A stretch of 50,312 nt of DNA from Thermoactinospora rubra (lineage in GTDB: Bacteria > Actinomycetota > Actinomycetes > Streptosporangiales > Streptosporangiaceae), in the NCBI RefSeq assembly GCF_002093975.1, contig NZ_MSZZ01000064.1, forward strand, positions 1-50,312, given 5' to 3'. Below the pieces are notes generated by a model. That model did not search any database. It was not told where the DNA came from and saw only the letters and a program-made list of their open reading frames with translations. Below are positions 39,519 to 47,235 of the stretch, in pieces (the stretch's first letter is position 1; every line of letters starts with the position of its first letter). Position numbers and translations under genes: made by a program.

Positions 39519-40105
39519 CACGGCTCCTTCGCGGGGTTGAGCTCGGTGAGCGCCTGCCGGACGGCGGGGGCCTGGGCGTCAGCTGACTCCTGGGTGGCGG
39601 CCACGATCAGGGCGGCGGGCTGGCCGTCGCGCTCCCAGGCGGCGACGCCGTACCCGGCCGCGGTCAACGTGGCGGCGTAGTGGCCGAGGTGCTGGGCGAT
39701 CGCGGACCGTACGGCCTGGCCGGGCATGGCCTGCCACATCCCGCCCACCTCGCACACCACCAGGAGGTGGTCGCCGGAGTCGACGGGGCGGTGCATCCGG
39801 TAGCCGAAGTCGTCCTCCCCGGCGGGCCGGTGGCCGGCCTGGTCGAGGGCCGCGGCGACCTGGTCGCGCAGTGCCGTGAACGGGATCGCCCGGGTGGGGA
39901 TCACGCCCAGCTTTTCCAGCGTCTCGATGATCACGCTGGTGGCGGTGTGTGCCTCGGCAGGCGAGAGCCGGATCAGCCAGGCGTCGCCGTCGCGGTGGTG
40001 CGTTGGGCCGCGGTCGGTATCGGGCACGGTGAACCGGATGACGGTGCGGTTGCGGAGCTCGGCGGCCAGCCGCCGATGCAGGCCCTCGCGGGAGGGGGTG
40101 TCCAT
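39518..40105 (-). CDS. hypothetical early protein
   Basis: A 195-residue protein, MDTPSREGLHRRLAAELRNR at the start, mostly alpha/beta with DAWLIRLSPAEAHTATSVII and GYGVAAWERDGQPAALIVAA. It starts in the stop codon of a small upstream frame. The frame also stays open to an ATG at 40207 with a perfect ribosome site, but the intervening residues are Arg-rich and probably belong to a frameshifted gene. No family recognised. Confidence 0.65.
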   Translation of the reverse strand: MDTPSREGLHRRLAAELRNRTVIRFTVPDTDRGPTHHRDGDAWLIRLSPAEAHTATSVIIETLEKLGVIPTRAIPFTALRDQVAAALDQAGHRPAGEDDFGYRMHRPVDSGDHLLVVCEVGGMWQAMPGQAVRSAIAQHLGHYAATLTAAGYGVAAWERDGQPAALIVAATQESADAQAPAVRQALTELNPAKEP

Positions 40106-40207
40106 CAGCGCTCCCCGGCCAGCCGGGCGCTGGCGAGCGCCTGGGGGAACGCGGCCGGCGGCGTGTCGCCGGCCGCGTCGGCGGCCTCGTCGCTGGTAGA
40201 TGGTCAT
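40105..40207 (-). pseudogene. micro-gene with a one-base frameshift
   Basis: AGGAGG stands five bases before an ATG at 40207. After five codons the natural-looking sequence STSDEAADAAGDTPPAAFPQ and ALASARLAGER is found in the +1 frame and ends in a TGA overlapping the next ATG. Removing the A near 40201 would give a 33-residue protein. The alternative is that this region is the N-terminal extension of the gene at 39518. Confidence 0.4.
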
Positions 40208-40248
40208 GTTTCCTCCTGGGAGCGGATGGATGGTGGAGCGGGGTCGAG

Positions 40249-40291
40249 AGGGGTGCTGGCCGCTGAGTCCCGAACTCCGGCCAGCACCCCT
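40249..40291 (-). terminator. perfect 13-bp hairpin after the XRE gene
   Basis: AGGGGTGCTGGCC (40249-40261) and its exact complement (40279-40291) flank a 17-nt loop, between the tandem-HTH gene and the micro-gene. It could terminate or stabilise the upstream leftward transcript. Confidence 0.6.
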
Positions 40292-40337
40292 GGCCCGCAC
40301 GGCGCGGCACCCTCAATGCACGCCGGCGGGCAGCCTG

Positions 40338-40772
40338 TTACGGGTCGCGGGCGGGCAGGTCCAGATGCCAGTTGAAGGCGGCCAGCCAGCGGATCAGCGA
40401 CGGCGCCGTCGGCGGCCTGTTCCCGCTCTCCCACTCGCAGATCTGGGACTGCCTGAGGCCGGACGCCGCGGCGACCTCCCGCTGCAACAGGCCTTGGGCC
40501 TTCCGCTCGCTGACCAGGAGGGCGGTGAGGTCTGGCAGCGAGGTGACGGCCATGGGCCCGTAGTGGGTGCGCAGGATGAGCTGCCGGTCCAGGGCGTGGG
40601 CCCAGGCGATCAGGTGCTGTGCCCGGGGTGCGCTGACGTGGCGTTCCCAGGCCGACAGGGCGGCCCCGGAGACCCCCATCCGGTCGGCTACTTCGCGGAG
40701 GCGCAGGCGGCGGCGGTGGCGCTCGATGTAGAGCTGTTCGACCATGGCGGCGACGGTGGCGGTGTCAGCCAT
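40338..40772 (-). CDS. regulator with two tandem XRE-type HTH domains
   Basis: A 144-residue protein. HTH 1 is LRLREVADRMGVSGAALSAW (about 24-43) with ERHVSAPRAQ; HTH 2 is LLQREVAAASGLRQSQICEW (about 93-112) with ESGNRPPTAP. Both keep the XRE pattern ending in WExG or WERx. Two complete HTHs in one chain could bind a pseudo-palindrome as a monomer. The ATG at 40772 is preferred over an upstream start inside the preceding gene. Confidence 0.75.
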   Translation of the reverse strand: MADTATVAAMVEQLYIERHRRRLRLREVADRMGVSGAALSAWERHVSAPRAQHLIAWAHALDRQLILRTHYGPMAVTSLPDLTALLVSERKAQGLLQREVAAASGLRQSQICEWESGNRPPTAPSLIRWLAAFNWHLDLPARDP

Positions 40773-41238
40773 GGCTGCCCCCGGTACGGCTCGCGCGGCG
40801 CCGAGCGCGCCGAGTTCGGCGGCCGGGCCGGCGGATGTGGAGCCGGCCGCAGGCGCATTCATACGGCTCGCCGTCGCGTGGGTAGGGCTCGTGGCCCGGT
40901 TCTGGCGCCTGGAGTTCGGCGTGCGTGGCGTAGCCGGGCAGCAGCGGGTGCGGGCAGTCCAGCACGAACGTCCACTCCTCGCCGGGCCACAGCTGGTCGT
41001 GCAGCTCGGCCAGGTGCACGTCGGTCCAGTCCTCCTGCTGCGGCCAGGTTTCGGGGTGCCAGCCGGGCATGAAGACGGGGTAGTCCAGGCCCTCGGCCAG
41101 GCGGCGTCCCGACGGGTGGCGGTGGCGTGCCCCGCGCCGGGCGGTGCGGCGGCGGATCAGCACGCCGGCCCCGGCCGCGGCCAGCACGCCCAGGACGGCG
41201 CCGTTGATCAGGAGGAGGGCCATGGTCTGATCGGTCAT
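40765..41238 (-). CDS. membrane-anchored hypothetical protein
   Basis: A 157-residue protein with an N-terminal membrane helix (ALLLINGAVLGVLAAAGAGV), a basic stretch, then DWTDVHLAELHDQLWPGEEW and a closing CACGRLH. The ATG at 41238 is preferred to an upstream Pro-rich extension. Function unknown. Confidence 0.6.
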   Translation of the reverse strand: MTDQTMALLLINGAVLGVLAAAGAGVLIRRRTARRGARHRHPSGRRLAEGLDYPVFMPGWHPETWPQQEDWTDVHLAELHDQLWPGEEWTFVLDCPHPLLPGYATHAELQAPEPGHEPYPRDGEPYECACGRLHIRRPGRRTRRARRRASRTGGSHG

Positions 41239-41240
41239 GG

Positions 41241-41378
41241 TCAGCTCCAGGAGACGGTGCCGGGCATGTGGGTGTCCCAGCGGCTGGTGTGTACGGCCCG
41301 GCCGGGGTGGTGGCGGTGACGCCCGCGGTGGTGGCCGCGGCGGCGGAGCCGGGTCCACCAGCGGCGCAGGCCGCTCAC
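41241..41378 (-). CDS. micro-protein rich in Arg and His
   Basis: A 45-residue protein from a GTG that overlaps the upstream stop (GTGA). The first 30 residues contain many Arg and His (WWTRLRRRGHHRGRHRHHPG). It could bind nucleic acid, or be a short filler frame; the overlap favours translation. Confidence 0.5.
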   Translation of the reverse strand: MSGLRRWWTRLRRRGHHRGRHRHHPGRAVHTSRWDTHMPGTVSWS

Positions 41379-41869
41379 GGCCCCGCCTCCTCGTCGCGGT
41401 TGCCGATGTCGGCGGTGCTGCTGTCGGGGCTGTCGGGGTTGCAGGTGGGTCCCCAGGCGTGGGTCAGGCCCTTCTCCTCGCGCCAGACGGGGTTGCCGCA
41501 CCACACGCAGTAGCCGGCGGGCGGGTCGTTGTTGGGGTGTTGCGGGGGCGGCGGCGCCCACATGCCGGTCTGCGGCATGTACGGCTCGGGGCGGGCGGTC
41601 TCGGTGTGGCCGAGCCGCTGCCGATACCGGGTGATGGTCGCGTCCAGCTCGGCGCCGAGCGTGTCCTGGGCGTCGATCTCGGCCGCGAGGGCGGCGTCCC
41701 TGCGCTCGTACTCCTGGCGGAGGGCGTCACGCTGGCCTTGGTAGCTGGCACGCCGGTCGGCCACGGCCTGCCGCTCCTTCACCGCCTGCTCCAGCAGGCC
41801 ACGCATGATCTGAGCGGCGTCCTCGGTCAGCGGCGCCGGCGTCATCTCCGAGGTGTAGGGGTGGCTCAT
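41375..41869 (-). CDS. coiled-coil protein with C-terminal zinc-like motif
   Basis: A 164-residue protein. Residues 15-90 form a helical, coiled-coil-like region (QGQRDALRQEYERRDAALAA). The C terminus has YCVWCGNPVWREEKGLTHAW followed by GPTC, a likely zinc site. Starts inside the previous stop. Not recognised. Confidence 0.6.
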   Translation of the reverse strand: MSHPYTSEMTPAPLTEDAAQIMRGLLEQAVKERQAVADRRASYQGQRDALRQEYERRDAALAAEIDAQDTLGAELDATITRYRQRLGHTETARPEPYMPQTGMWAPPPPQHPNNDPPAGYCVWCGNPVWREEKGLTHAWGPTCNPDSPDSSTADIGNRDEEAGP

Positions 41870-42348
41870 GCCGTTCTCTCCAGGTGCAGCTGGCCGGTCA
41901 GCTCCGGCAGCACGTCGGCGGTGGTCATGTCGTCGGTGGTGAGCAGCGGCACGACCAGGTCGTAGGCGGCGTCGATCCGGTCGGCGTAGCCGGTGGCGTT
42001 GTCGGCCTTGGTGCGCGCCTGGCGGCGGGCGGCCTCCCAGTCCCTTTTGGTCATCACGGCCTGGGCGGCGAACCGGCCGGGCGAGATCTCCAGAACGAGC
42101 GGCAGACCGGGCAGCAGCACGAGCTGGGCGGAGTCGAGGCCGGCCATGTCGGCGGCGGCCCGCTTGGTCATCCAGGCGCGAAGCGCTTTGCCGATGTACT
42201 CGTCGTAGACGGCATAGACGTGATCGGGGTAGTCGCGGGCGGACTGGAGCCGGATCTGCTGGACGGCCTGCTCTTCGGTGATCTCCTCGTTGAGGATCCG
42301 CGCGCCGAAGGCGGCGATCTCCTCCTTGAGCCAGAGGGGAGTTTTCAA
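41866..42348 (-). CDS. hypothetical early protein
   Basis: A 160-residue, mostly helical protein, MKTPLWLKEEIAAFGARILN at the start, with AWMTKRAAADMAGLDSAQLV. It overlaps neighbours at both ends. No family recognised. Confidence 0.6.
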   Translation of the reverse strand: MKTPLWLKEEIAAFGARILNEEITEEQAVQQIRLQSARDYPDHVYAVYDEYIGKALRAWMTKRAAADMAGLDSAQLVLLPGLPLVLEISPGRFAAQAVMTKRDWEAARRQARTKADNATGYADRIDAAYDLVVPLLTTDDMTTADVLPELTGQLHLERTA

Positions 42349-42842
42349 TGGTGTCTCCGTAGGGGTGCGACGGCCGCCAACGGCCGTTCAGGTTCGGCGT
42401 TCATCTCGGTGTCGGGGTCCGAGGTCGGGGTGGGGGTCTCACCGGCGGTTTGAACGCCGCTCTTGAACGGCAGTTCGGTGACCTTCGCGCCCACCTCGCC
42501 CCAACGGGTGAGATCGCCGTGAACGGTGCCGACCGACACCCCCAGGTACTCGGCGATCTGCCGAATGGACAGACCCCGCTCCCGCAGACCCGCCACTCGC
42601 ACCATCCGCCGGTCCCGCTCGGGCCTCTCGTCCTCGCACTGCCGTACCCGGCGGCGGATCTCGCGAGCGAGTACACCGCGGACCCAGTCCATGTCGCGCA
42701 CCAGCACCAGGTCGGTCAACCGGTCGTAGACGTCCAGCTCATCGCGTCGGCCGGCCTCGATCAGGTAACGCTCGCGAAGCAGCTCGTTCTGGATCTCCAG
42801 GAGGAGCTCGCGGCGCCGGTTGATGTACGGACGCTTGGTCAC
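42345..42842 (-). CDS. HTH DNA-binding protein
   Basis: A 165-residue protein. A helical N-terminal region (ELLLEIQNELLRERYLIEAG) precedes an HTH near 84-110: RVAGLRERGLSIRQIAEYLG and VSVGTVHGDLTRW, as in resolvase-type or sigma-like HTHs. The C terminus is disordered. Probably a transcription regulator of the early operon. Confidence 0.7.
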   Translation of the reverse strand: MTKRPYINRRRELLLEIQNELLRERYLIEAGRRDELDVYDRLTDLVLVRDMDWVRGVLAREIRRRVRQCEDERPERDRRMVRVAGLRERGLSIRQIAEYLGVSVGTVHGDLTRWGEVGAKVTELPFKSGVQTAGETPTPTSDPDTEMNAEPERPLAAVAPLRRHH

Positions 42843-43108
42843 GCGGTCCCTCCCGCGAGGCGCCGCTCGATCTCGGTCTGTGTGATCAGCGCGACGGCCA
42901 GCTCGTCAGCCGTGTCGGCGCCTACCGTCATGTCCAGCCCGGCTCGGCGTTCGGCGTTGGACAGGTCGCGCACCAGGCGGCTGGCGTAGCAGCGGGGCCT
43001 GTCGCCGTGGCTGGCGGTGCTGACCCAGATGGACCAGGTGTCCTTGTAGGTCTCTTGGAGGTCGGCGAGAGGCTTGGGGAGGGTCTGGCCCGGTTTAGGG
43101 TGGATCAT
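42839..43108 (-). CDS. small hypothetical protein
   Basis: An 89-residue protein, MIHPKPGQTLPKPLADLQET at the start, with YKDTWSIWVSTASHGDRPRC. AGGAG lies six bases before the ATG at 43108, which decides between this and two upstream ATGs. Function unknown. Confidence 0.6.
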   Translation of the reverse strand: MIHPKPGQTLPKPLADLQETYKDTWSIWVSTASHGDRPRCYASRLVRDLSNAERRAGLDMTVGADTADELAVALITQTEIERRLAGGTA

Positions 43109-43150
43109 GAGTGCTCCTGAGTGGTGCATGGTGCTGGTGGGACTGGTCAG

Positions 43151-43187
43151 GCCCACGGGCGGTCCCCCGATAGGTCCGCCCGTGGGC
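43151..43187 (-). terminator. perfect 12-bp hairpin in an early-operon gap
   Basis: GCCCACGGGCGG (43151-43162) and its exact complement (43176-43187) flank a 13-nt loop in the 84-bp gap between two early genes. No T tract; a partial terminator or processing hairpin is likely. Confidence 0.6.
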
Positions 43188-43192
43188 GGCGG

Positions 43193-43603
43193 TCAGAAGG
43201 GCGGCTCGGTGGAGATCGGCTGCCACGGGGTGGCGTAGACGGTGCGGCCCCACAACTGCTCCCCGTCGGCGAGCTGCCTGCCGGTGTCGACCCGCATGGG
43301 CGGGGCGTCCGGCCCCGGTACGGCGCCGTCGCGGGTGATCGTGTACTCCCACCGCTCGCCGGCGCGTAGCCGCTCCAGCTCGGCGCGGGCCTGGCGCAGC
43401 TCGATGATCAGCTGGGGTACGGCGTTCAGGATGAGGGCCGTGCGGAACGCCGCGCCGTCCGTGCTGGGGTCGGTCACGGTGGTGTGCCAGGCGGTCTCGA
43501 TCTCCTCCAGGTCGATCGGCTCCTCGGGCTCGGGCTCGCCTTCGAGGGGCTCCTCGAAGTCCTCGCGGGTCCAGATCTGGCCGTTCTCGTCTTCGATGAT
43601 CAC
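43193..43603 (-). CDS. acidic hypothetical protein
   Basis: A 136-residue protein from a GTG, with a very acidic N terminus (PLEGEPEPEEPIDLEEIETA), a short helix (LIIELRQARAELERLRAGER) and a beta-rich end. Followed by the hairpin at 43151. No family recognised. Confidence 0.6.
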   Translation of the reverse strand: MIIEDENGQIWTREDFEEPLEGEPEPEEPIDLEEIETAWHTTVTDPSTDGAAFRTALILNAVPQLIIELRQARAELERLRAGERWEYTITRDGAVPGPDAPPMRVDTGRQLADGEQLWGRTVYATPWQPISTEPPF

Positions 43604-43616
43604 TTGGTCCTCCAGG

Positions 43617-43817
43617 TCAGGGACAGGTGCAGGGGCAGCTGGAGTCGCCGATGCTGTCGGTCGGGCACTGCGAGTTCGGGCCGCCGCACCCGCCGAAGGG
43701 GCAGCAGAAGCAGTCCTCGCAGCCGCCCCGGTCGTCGAGGTCGCCCAGGAGCTCCTGCTCCAGCTCCTCGGCGAGGGCCTCGTCCCCCACCATCCGGTCG
43801 GTGTACTGGTCGCTCAT
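43617..43817 (-). CDS. small protein with a dense cysteine cluster
   Basis: A 66-residue protein. The first half is acidic (DEALAEELEQELLGDLDDRG); the second half has nine Cys in 34 residues (CEDCFCCPFGGCGG, then CPTDSIGDSSCPCTCP). It could hold metal ions or an iron-sulphur cluster. Its ATG overlaps the stop of the BldC-like gene (TGATG), so it is coupled to a DNA-binding protein. Confidence 0.65.
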   Translation of the reverse strand: MSDQYTDRMVGDEALAEELEQELLGDLDDRGGCEDCFCCPFGGCGGPNSQCPTDSIGDSSCPCTCP

Positions 43818-44035
43818 CAGGTCCTCCTGGCCGAAGCCGGGTCGGTGCGGGCGAGGAATGTCTCGACCACCTCGCGCGGGAACCGCGCGTGCCCGCCGAG
43901 GGTGCGCAGGCAGCGCAGGCGGCCGGTCTTGGCCCAGTGGGAGACCGTCTTGGGGCTCACACGGAAGATCCGCGCGACCTCGCCGACGGTGAGCAGGTCG
44001 GGCGTGCCGGGCGGCAACTGGTACGGCTCATGCAT
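43817..44035 (-). CDS. BldC-like MerR-type DNA-binding protein
   Basis: A 72-residue protein: LLTVGEVARIFRVSPKTVSH then WAKTGRLRCLRTLGGHARFP and REVVETFLA. This is a single winged HTH almost the same in pattern as BldC of Streptomyces (LLTPAEVATMFRVDPKTVTRWA, SIRTLGGHRRY), which binds DNA head-to-tail as a cooperative filament and has no effector domain. In a phage it may be a regulator or an excisionase-type architectural protein. It overlaps both neighbours. Confidence 0.82.
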   Translation of the reverse strand: MHEPYQLPPGTPDLLTVGEVARIFRVSPKTVSHWAKTGRLRCLRTLGGHARFPREVVETFLARTDPASARRT

Positions 44036-44249
44036 CGCCGCTGACCCGCACCTTCAGGTGGATGGCCACCTGGCCCGGCTCGTCGCGGCGCGGGAACGCC
44101 TTGGACTGGCTGACCACGACGCCGGCGAACGCGGCGCGGGCGATGTAGGCGGTCACGTCGTCGGGGGCGCCGACGACGCGGACGCGGACGACACCGGCCG
44201 GCGGGACCGGGGGCGTGGGCTGGCCGCTGTAGCGGCCCCGGGTGGTCAC
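44028..44249 (-). CDS. small hypothetical protein
   Basis: A 73-residue protein from a GTG that overlaps the upstream TGA. The core VVRVRVVGAPDDVTAYIARA is followed by strands, like a small ferredoxin-fold (ACT-like) domain. Its end overlaps the BldC-like start. Function unknown. Confidence 0.6.
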   Translation of the reverse strand: MTTRGRYSGQPTPPVPPAGVVRVRVVGAPDDVTAYIARAAFAGVVVSQSKAFPRRDEPGQVAIHLKVRVSGDA

Positions 44250-44329
44250 TGGTCCTCCAGCGGCTTGCCGGTCCGGGCGGAGACGGCGACCTTGCCGGGC
44301 GTGCGCAGCCGGTAGTAGCGGACCGTCAT
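44246..44329 (-). CDS. micro-protein
   Basis: A 27-residue protein, MTVRYYRLRTPGKVAVSART at the start. Its ATG overlaps the stop of the ATPase gene and its stop overlaps the GTG of the next gene. Such double overlap argues that it is translated. Too short to classify. Confidence 0.5.
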   Translation of the reverse strand: MTVRYYRLRTPGKVAVSARTGKPLEDQ

Positions 44330-45261
44330 CGCGCCTCACCGCCGCTCGCGGGCGCGGCGCCGGTGGCCGACTTAGCGTCGGTGGCCGGCTTGGCTTCCTT
44401 CCACCGGCGGCGGATCAGGTCGCCGAGGCTGGTCGCGTCGCCGTGCTCGTCGATGACCGCCGCGCCGAGCAGGCCACGCTCCTTCACCTCGCCCGCGAGC
44501 GCGGCCAGGTCCTCGCGGGTGGCGTAGGGGTCCACGGCCATGTCGCGGTAGTGCTTGGCGTCGGGGGCGGGCGTGCCGTCGCTGAGCCAGTCGAGGATCT
44601 CCTGGGCCAGGTCCGCGCCCGGCTTGGGGATGACCCGGCCGGAGATCTTCGGCGCCCGCGACTTGGTGACGATCAGCGTGTTCTCGTGGTCGAGGTCGCC
44701 GACGATGTCGAACTCGTACTCGATGCCCTCGCGCTGCTCGGGCTTCAGGCCGACCTTGCGCGGCACTTTCTTGCCGCGGTGGTCTTCCTCGATCACGTAG
44801 TCGGTCTTGGACCGCATGGTGACGATGACGTGGCCCGGGTAGGAGACCAGGGCGTCGATCATCGCCCGCTCCATCGGGCGGGCTTCCTTCCAGCCGCCGA
44901 AGGAGTTGCCGTTGTAGCCGCGCCGGGAGGCGGCGTCGACCTGCTCCAGCATGCCGCCGGTGCCCGACCAGAAGTGGGACAGCGAGTCCACCACGACCAC
45001 GTCGTGGCCCTGCGCGCCGGCGGCGGCGAGGGCCTGGACCAGCGTGGTGGGCTCGAAGCTCTGGAGGTTGAGCCGGGAGAAGGAGAACAAGTCGGAGTAC
45101 TTCGAGGCGCTGCCGCGCTCGGTGTCGATGACGGCGACCTTGCTGCCGAGCGTGGTGGCCAGGGCGAGCGCGGTGTAGGTCTTGCCGGACCCCGACGGCC
45201 CCGTGAGGGCGACGCGGGCCTTGGCCTCTTCCTTAGTGGCTGGGGTGAAGACGAAGTTCAT
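44326..45261 (-). CDS. RecA-like ATPase, Sak4/AAA_24-type
   Basis: A 311-residue protein. Walker A GPSGSGKT (about 21-28), then KVAVIDTERGSASKYSD and Walker B VVVVDSLSHFW near 92, and VIVTMRSKTDY near 147. The domain order matches AAA_24/Sak4 ATPases, single-strand annealing or recombination motors of phages. The C terminus (about 225-311) is variable and ends in Ala/Lys-rich sequence. It probably acts in phage DNA recombination or replication. It overlaps both neighbours by ATGA. Confidence 0.8.
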   Translation of the reverse strand: MNFVFTPATKEEAKARVALTGPSGSGKTYTALALATTLGSKVAVIDTERGSASKYSDLFSFSRLNLQSFEPTTLVQALAAAGAQGHDVVVVDSLSHFWSGTGGMLEQVDAASRRGYNGNSFGGWKEARPMERAMIDALVSYPGHVIVTMRSKTDYVIEEDHRGKKVPRKVGLKPEQREGIEYEFDIVGDLDHENTLIVTKSRAPKISGRVIPKPGADLAQEILDWLSDGTPAPDAKHYRDMAVDPYATREDLAALAGEVKERGLLGAAVIDEHGDATSLGDLIRRRWKEAKPATDAKSATGAAPASGGEAR

Positions 45262-45647
45262 GACACGCCTCCGTCCTGCTGGGCGGCGGCGAGCAGCGCG
45301 GGCGGGATGACCCACTCGGTGATCTCGCGCTGCTCTCCCTGCGCGGTGTAGACGGCGATCGTGCGCTTCTCGCACACGCGGTCGGCCCTCAGGTAGAGCT
45401 CCACCCCGTAGCCGTGGATGCGGCCCTGGATACGGAGCGCGTAGACGCCGGTTTCCATGTGGAGGAGGGGCGGCTCTTCCATGGCGGCGATGTAGAGCAG
45501 CGCATGGGCGACCGCGTCCTCGGTGTCCACGAAGATCAGCTCTTCGCCGCTGCGGCTGCCGTGGTACGGCATCGGCAGGTCGGGGTGGGCCTCCAGCAGG
45601 TCGGCCACGGCGCGCAGGCCCTGGATGTAGGCGGTACGGTTGCTCAC
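45258..45647 (-). CDS. hypothetical early protein
   Basis: A 129-residue protein, SNRTAYIQGLRAVADLLEAH after the GTG, with YLRADRVCEKRTIAVYTAQG. Similar short alpha/beta proteins often precede Sak4-type ATPases in actinophages. It is coupled to the ATPase start. Function unknown. Confidence 0.65.
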   Translation of the reverse strand: MSNRTAYIQGLRAVADLLEAHPDLPMPYHGSRSGEELIFVDTEDAVAHALLYIAAMEEPPLLHMETGVYALRIQGRIHGYGVELYLRADRVCEKRTIAVYTAQGEQREITEWVIPPALLAAAQQDGGVS

Positions 45648-46036
45648 TGTCCACCGCCTTCACGCAGGTACAGCGTCGAGGTGGCCTGGTGCAGCCGGTC
45701 CAGGTTGCGGGTCAGCACGGCGGCGTACCCACGTGCGTCGGTCAGCGCGACCTCCGCGTCGGCCCGCCGGGCGGCCGGGTCGTCGCTGTCGTCGGCCAGC
45801 CGCCCGGACTCGGCCCACTCCCGCAGGCGGGTCTCGATCTGGCGGAGCAGCTGGGGCAGGCCGGCGGTTCCCTCGCGCAGGCTGCCGACGAGGGTGTAGA
45901 CGGTGGAGGGGTGGGGCAGGGCGTCGGGGTGCATGGTGGCGTGGTTGAGGACGCGGACGGCCTCGGCCATGCCGTCGGCGACCTGGCGGGTGTAGTCCGC
46001 GCTGGGCGGGTGGTGCGGGTCCAGGTGCAGGTCCAT
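45644..46036 (-). CDS. hypothetical early protein
   Basis: A 130-residue helical protein, MDLHLDPHHPPSADYTRQVA at the start, with LPQLLRQIETRLREWAESGR. Proteins of this layout are common in actinobacterial elements; no function known. Overlaps the next GTG. Confidence 0.6.
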   Translation of the reverse strand: MDLHLDPHHPPSADYTRQVADGMAEAVRVLNHATMHPDALPHPSTVYTLVGSLREGTAGLPQLLRQIETRLREWAESGRLADDSDDPAARRADAEVALTDARGYAAVLTRNLDRLHQATSTLYLREGGGQ

Positions 46037-46293
46037 CACGGCTCCACCTCGCCTGCGGGCAGCGTCGCGACCCAGTCGGCGAACCGGTGGCACGGCACGG
46101 TCTCGTGCGGGGCGACCGTGAGCACGCCGCCGCCGAGGCGGGGGTCGCCGTCCATCGGCACCCACCGGATCTCGACCACGCCGGGGGTGCTCGCGTCGAC
46201 CTCGGTGACGCATCCGACCCCGTCGCCCAAGGCGAGCAGGTGCCGGGGCTTGATCGCGGTGGCGTCGATCTCGATGACGGGAAGCGTGATCAT
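46036..46293 (-). CDS. small beta-rich protein
   Basis: An 85-residue protein, MITLPVIEIDATAIKPRHLL at the start, beta-rich, ending VATLPAGEVEP. The stop and the next ATG overlap by one base (TGATG). No family recognised. Confidence 0.6.
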   Translation of the reverse strand: MITLPVIEIDATAIKPRHLLALGDGVGCVTEVDASTPGVVEIRWVPMDGDPRLGGGVLTVAPHETVPCHRFADWVATLPAGEVEP

Positions 46294-46667
46294 TGGGTCG
46301 TCGCCTCCTGCGAGGTGGCCAGGGCGATGAGGGTCGCCCGGTCGGTGGCGTCCAGCCGGTCGACGTGGGCGACGATCTCGACCGGGCGGCCGTGGCGGGT
46401 GCCGGTCACGCTGATCCGGCCGAACGTGACGAATCCCTGGTGGTAGCCCCACGCCCAGCGGCTGTTGTCGAGGAGCCCCGCCCATGTGTGGAGGGCGTCG
46501 GCCACGTCGGTCCAGGTGGCGCCGCGCGGCAGGTGGCCGGCCAGGGTGCCGGTCTCGCCGATGACCCACTGGCGGCAGGGGGCCTGCCGGGCAGCGGGCT
46601 CGCCGAGGAGGTCGGCGAGGTAGGCGGCGGCGTGCTGCGCGCCCAGGCCCGGGATGGGGGCGTTCAC
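46290..46667 (-). CDS. hypothetical early protein
   Basis: A 125-residue protein from a GTG overlapping the upstream TGA. It contains GTLAGHLPRGATWTDVADAL and FGRISVTGTRHGRPVEIVAH. A longer frame from 46949 would cover most of the upstream gene and is rejected. Not recognised. Confidence 0.6.
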   Translation of the reverse strand: MNAPIPGLGAQHAAAYLADLLGEPAARQAPCRQWVIGETGTLAGHLPRGATWTDVADALHTWAGLLDNSRWAWGYHQGFVTFGRISVTGTRHGRPVEIVAHVDRLDATDRATLIALATSQEATTQ

Positions 46668-47125
46668 CGGGTCACCGCCTGGCCGTACTCGGCGGCCTGC
46701 GCGGTACGGCGCGCCTGCTCGATGAGCTCGTCGGCCTCCGCGAACACAGCCCGGATGTCGGGGTCCCAGCACTCCTCGCGCACCAGGTCCATCGCGGTGG
46801 CCGGGTCGACGCCGTAGGCGGCGGCGAGCATGGCGACCTTCACCTGCGAGACCGCGTGCTGACCACCGGAGTCGAGGCGGTACTCGGCGGCGTAGCCGGC
46901 CAGGGCGGCCATCACCGTGGCGATGGGCGGGCAGACGCGGCAGCGCCACAGCCGCCAGGGGCCGGTGTCCTCGTAGGTGACGGTGCCGGCGAGATCGACC
47001 ACGGCGTCGTCGGCGAAGAGGGTGTTGCAGCGGATGCAGGCGCGGGCTTCGAGGTGGGCGACGGAGACGAGGTCACGCGGGAACGTCTGCGCCGTCTGGG
47101 TGGTGTTCGGTGCGATGATGGTCAT
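46664..47125 (-). CDS. zinc-ribbon early protein
   Basis: A 153-residue protein. CIRCNTLFADDAVVDLAGTV, about 15 residues, then CRVC give a four-Cys zinc centre (about 30-68), followed by a helical half (AAAYGVDPATAMDLVREECW). First sizeable gene of the early operon after the switch gene. Function unknown. Confidence 0.65.
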   Translation of the reverse strand: MTIIAPNTTQTAQTFPRDLVSVAHLEARACIRCNTLFADDAVVDLAGTVTYEDTGPWRLWRCRVCPPIATVMAALAGYAAEYRLDSGGQHAVSQVKVAMLAAAYGVDPATAMDLVREECWDPDIRAVFAEADELIEQARRTAQAAEYGQAVTR

Positions 47126-47211
47126 GAGGCTTCGCGCCCTTTCTTTGTGTGTTGGGTCGGGTGCGGGGTCGGCGGGCTCTGGCCGATGCGGCGGCTGGGG
47201 CCCGCAGTCAT
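47122..47211 (-). CDS. possible micro-protein upstream of the zinc-ribbon gene
   Basis: A 29-residue frame, MTAGPSRRIGQSPPTPHPTQ at the start, whose stop overlaps the next ATG (ATGA). There is no clear ribosome site. The rest of the gap at 47126-47235 shows no other structure. Low confidence; it may be a leader. Confidence 0.3.
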   Translation of the reverse strand: MTAGPSRRIGQSPPTPHPTQHTKKGREAS

Positions 47212-47235
47212 GCCAGGAGGCGTGCGGGGCCGCTC

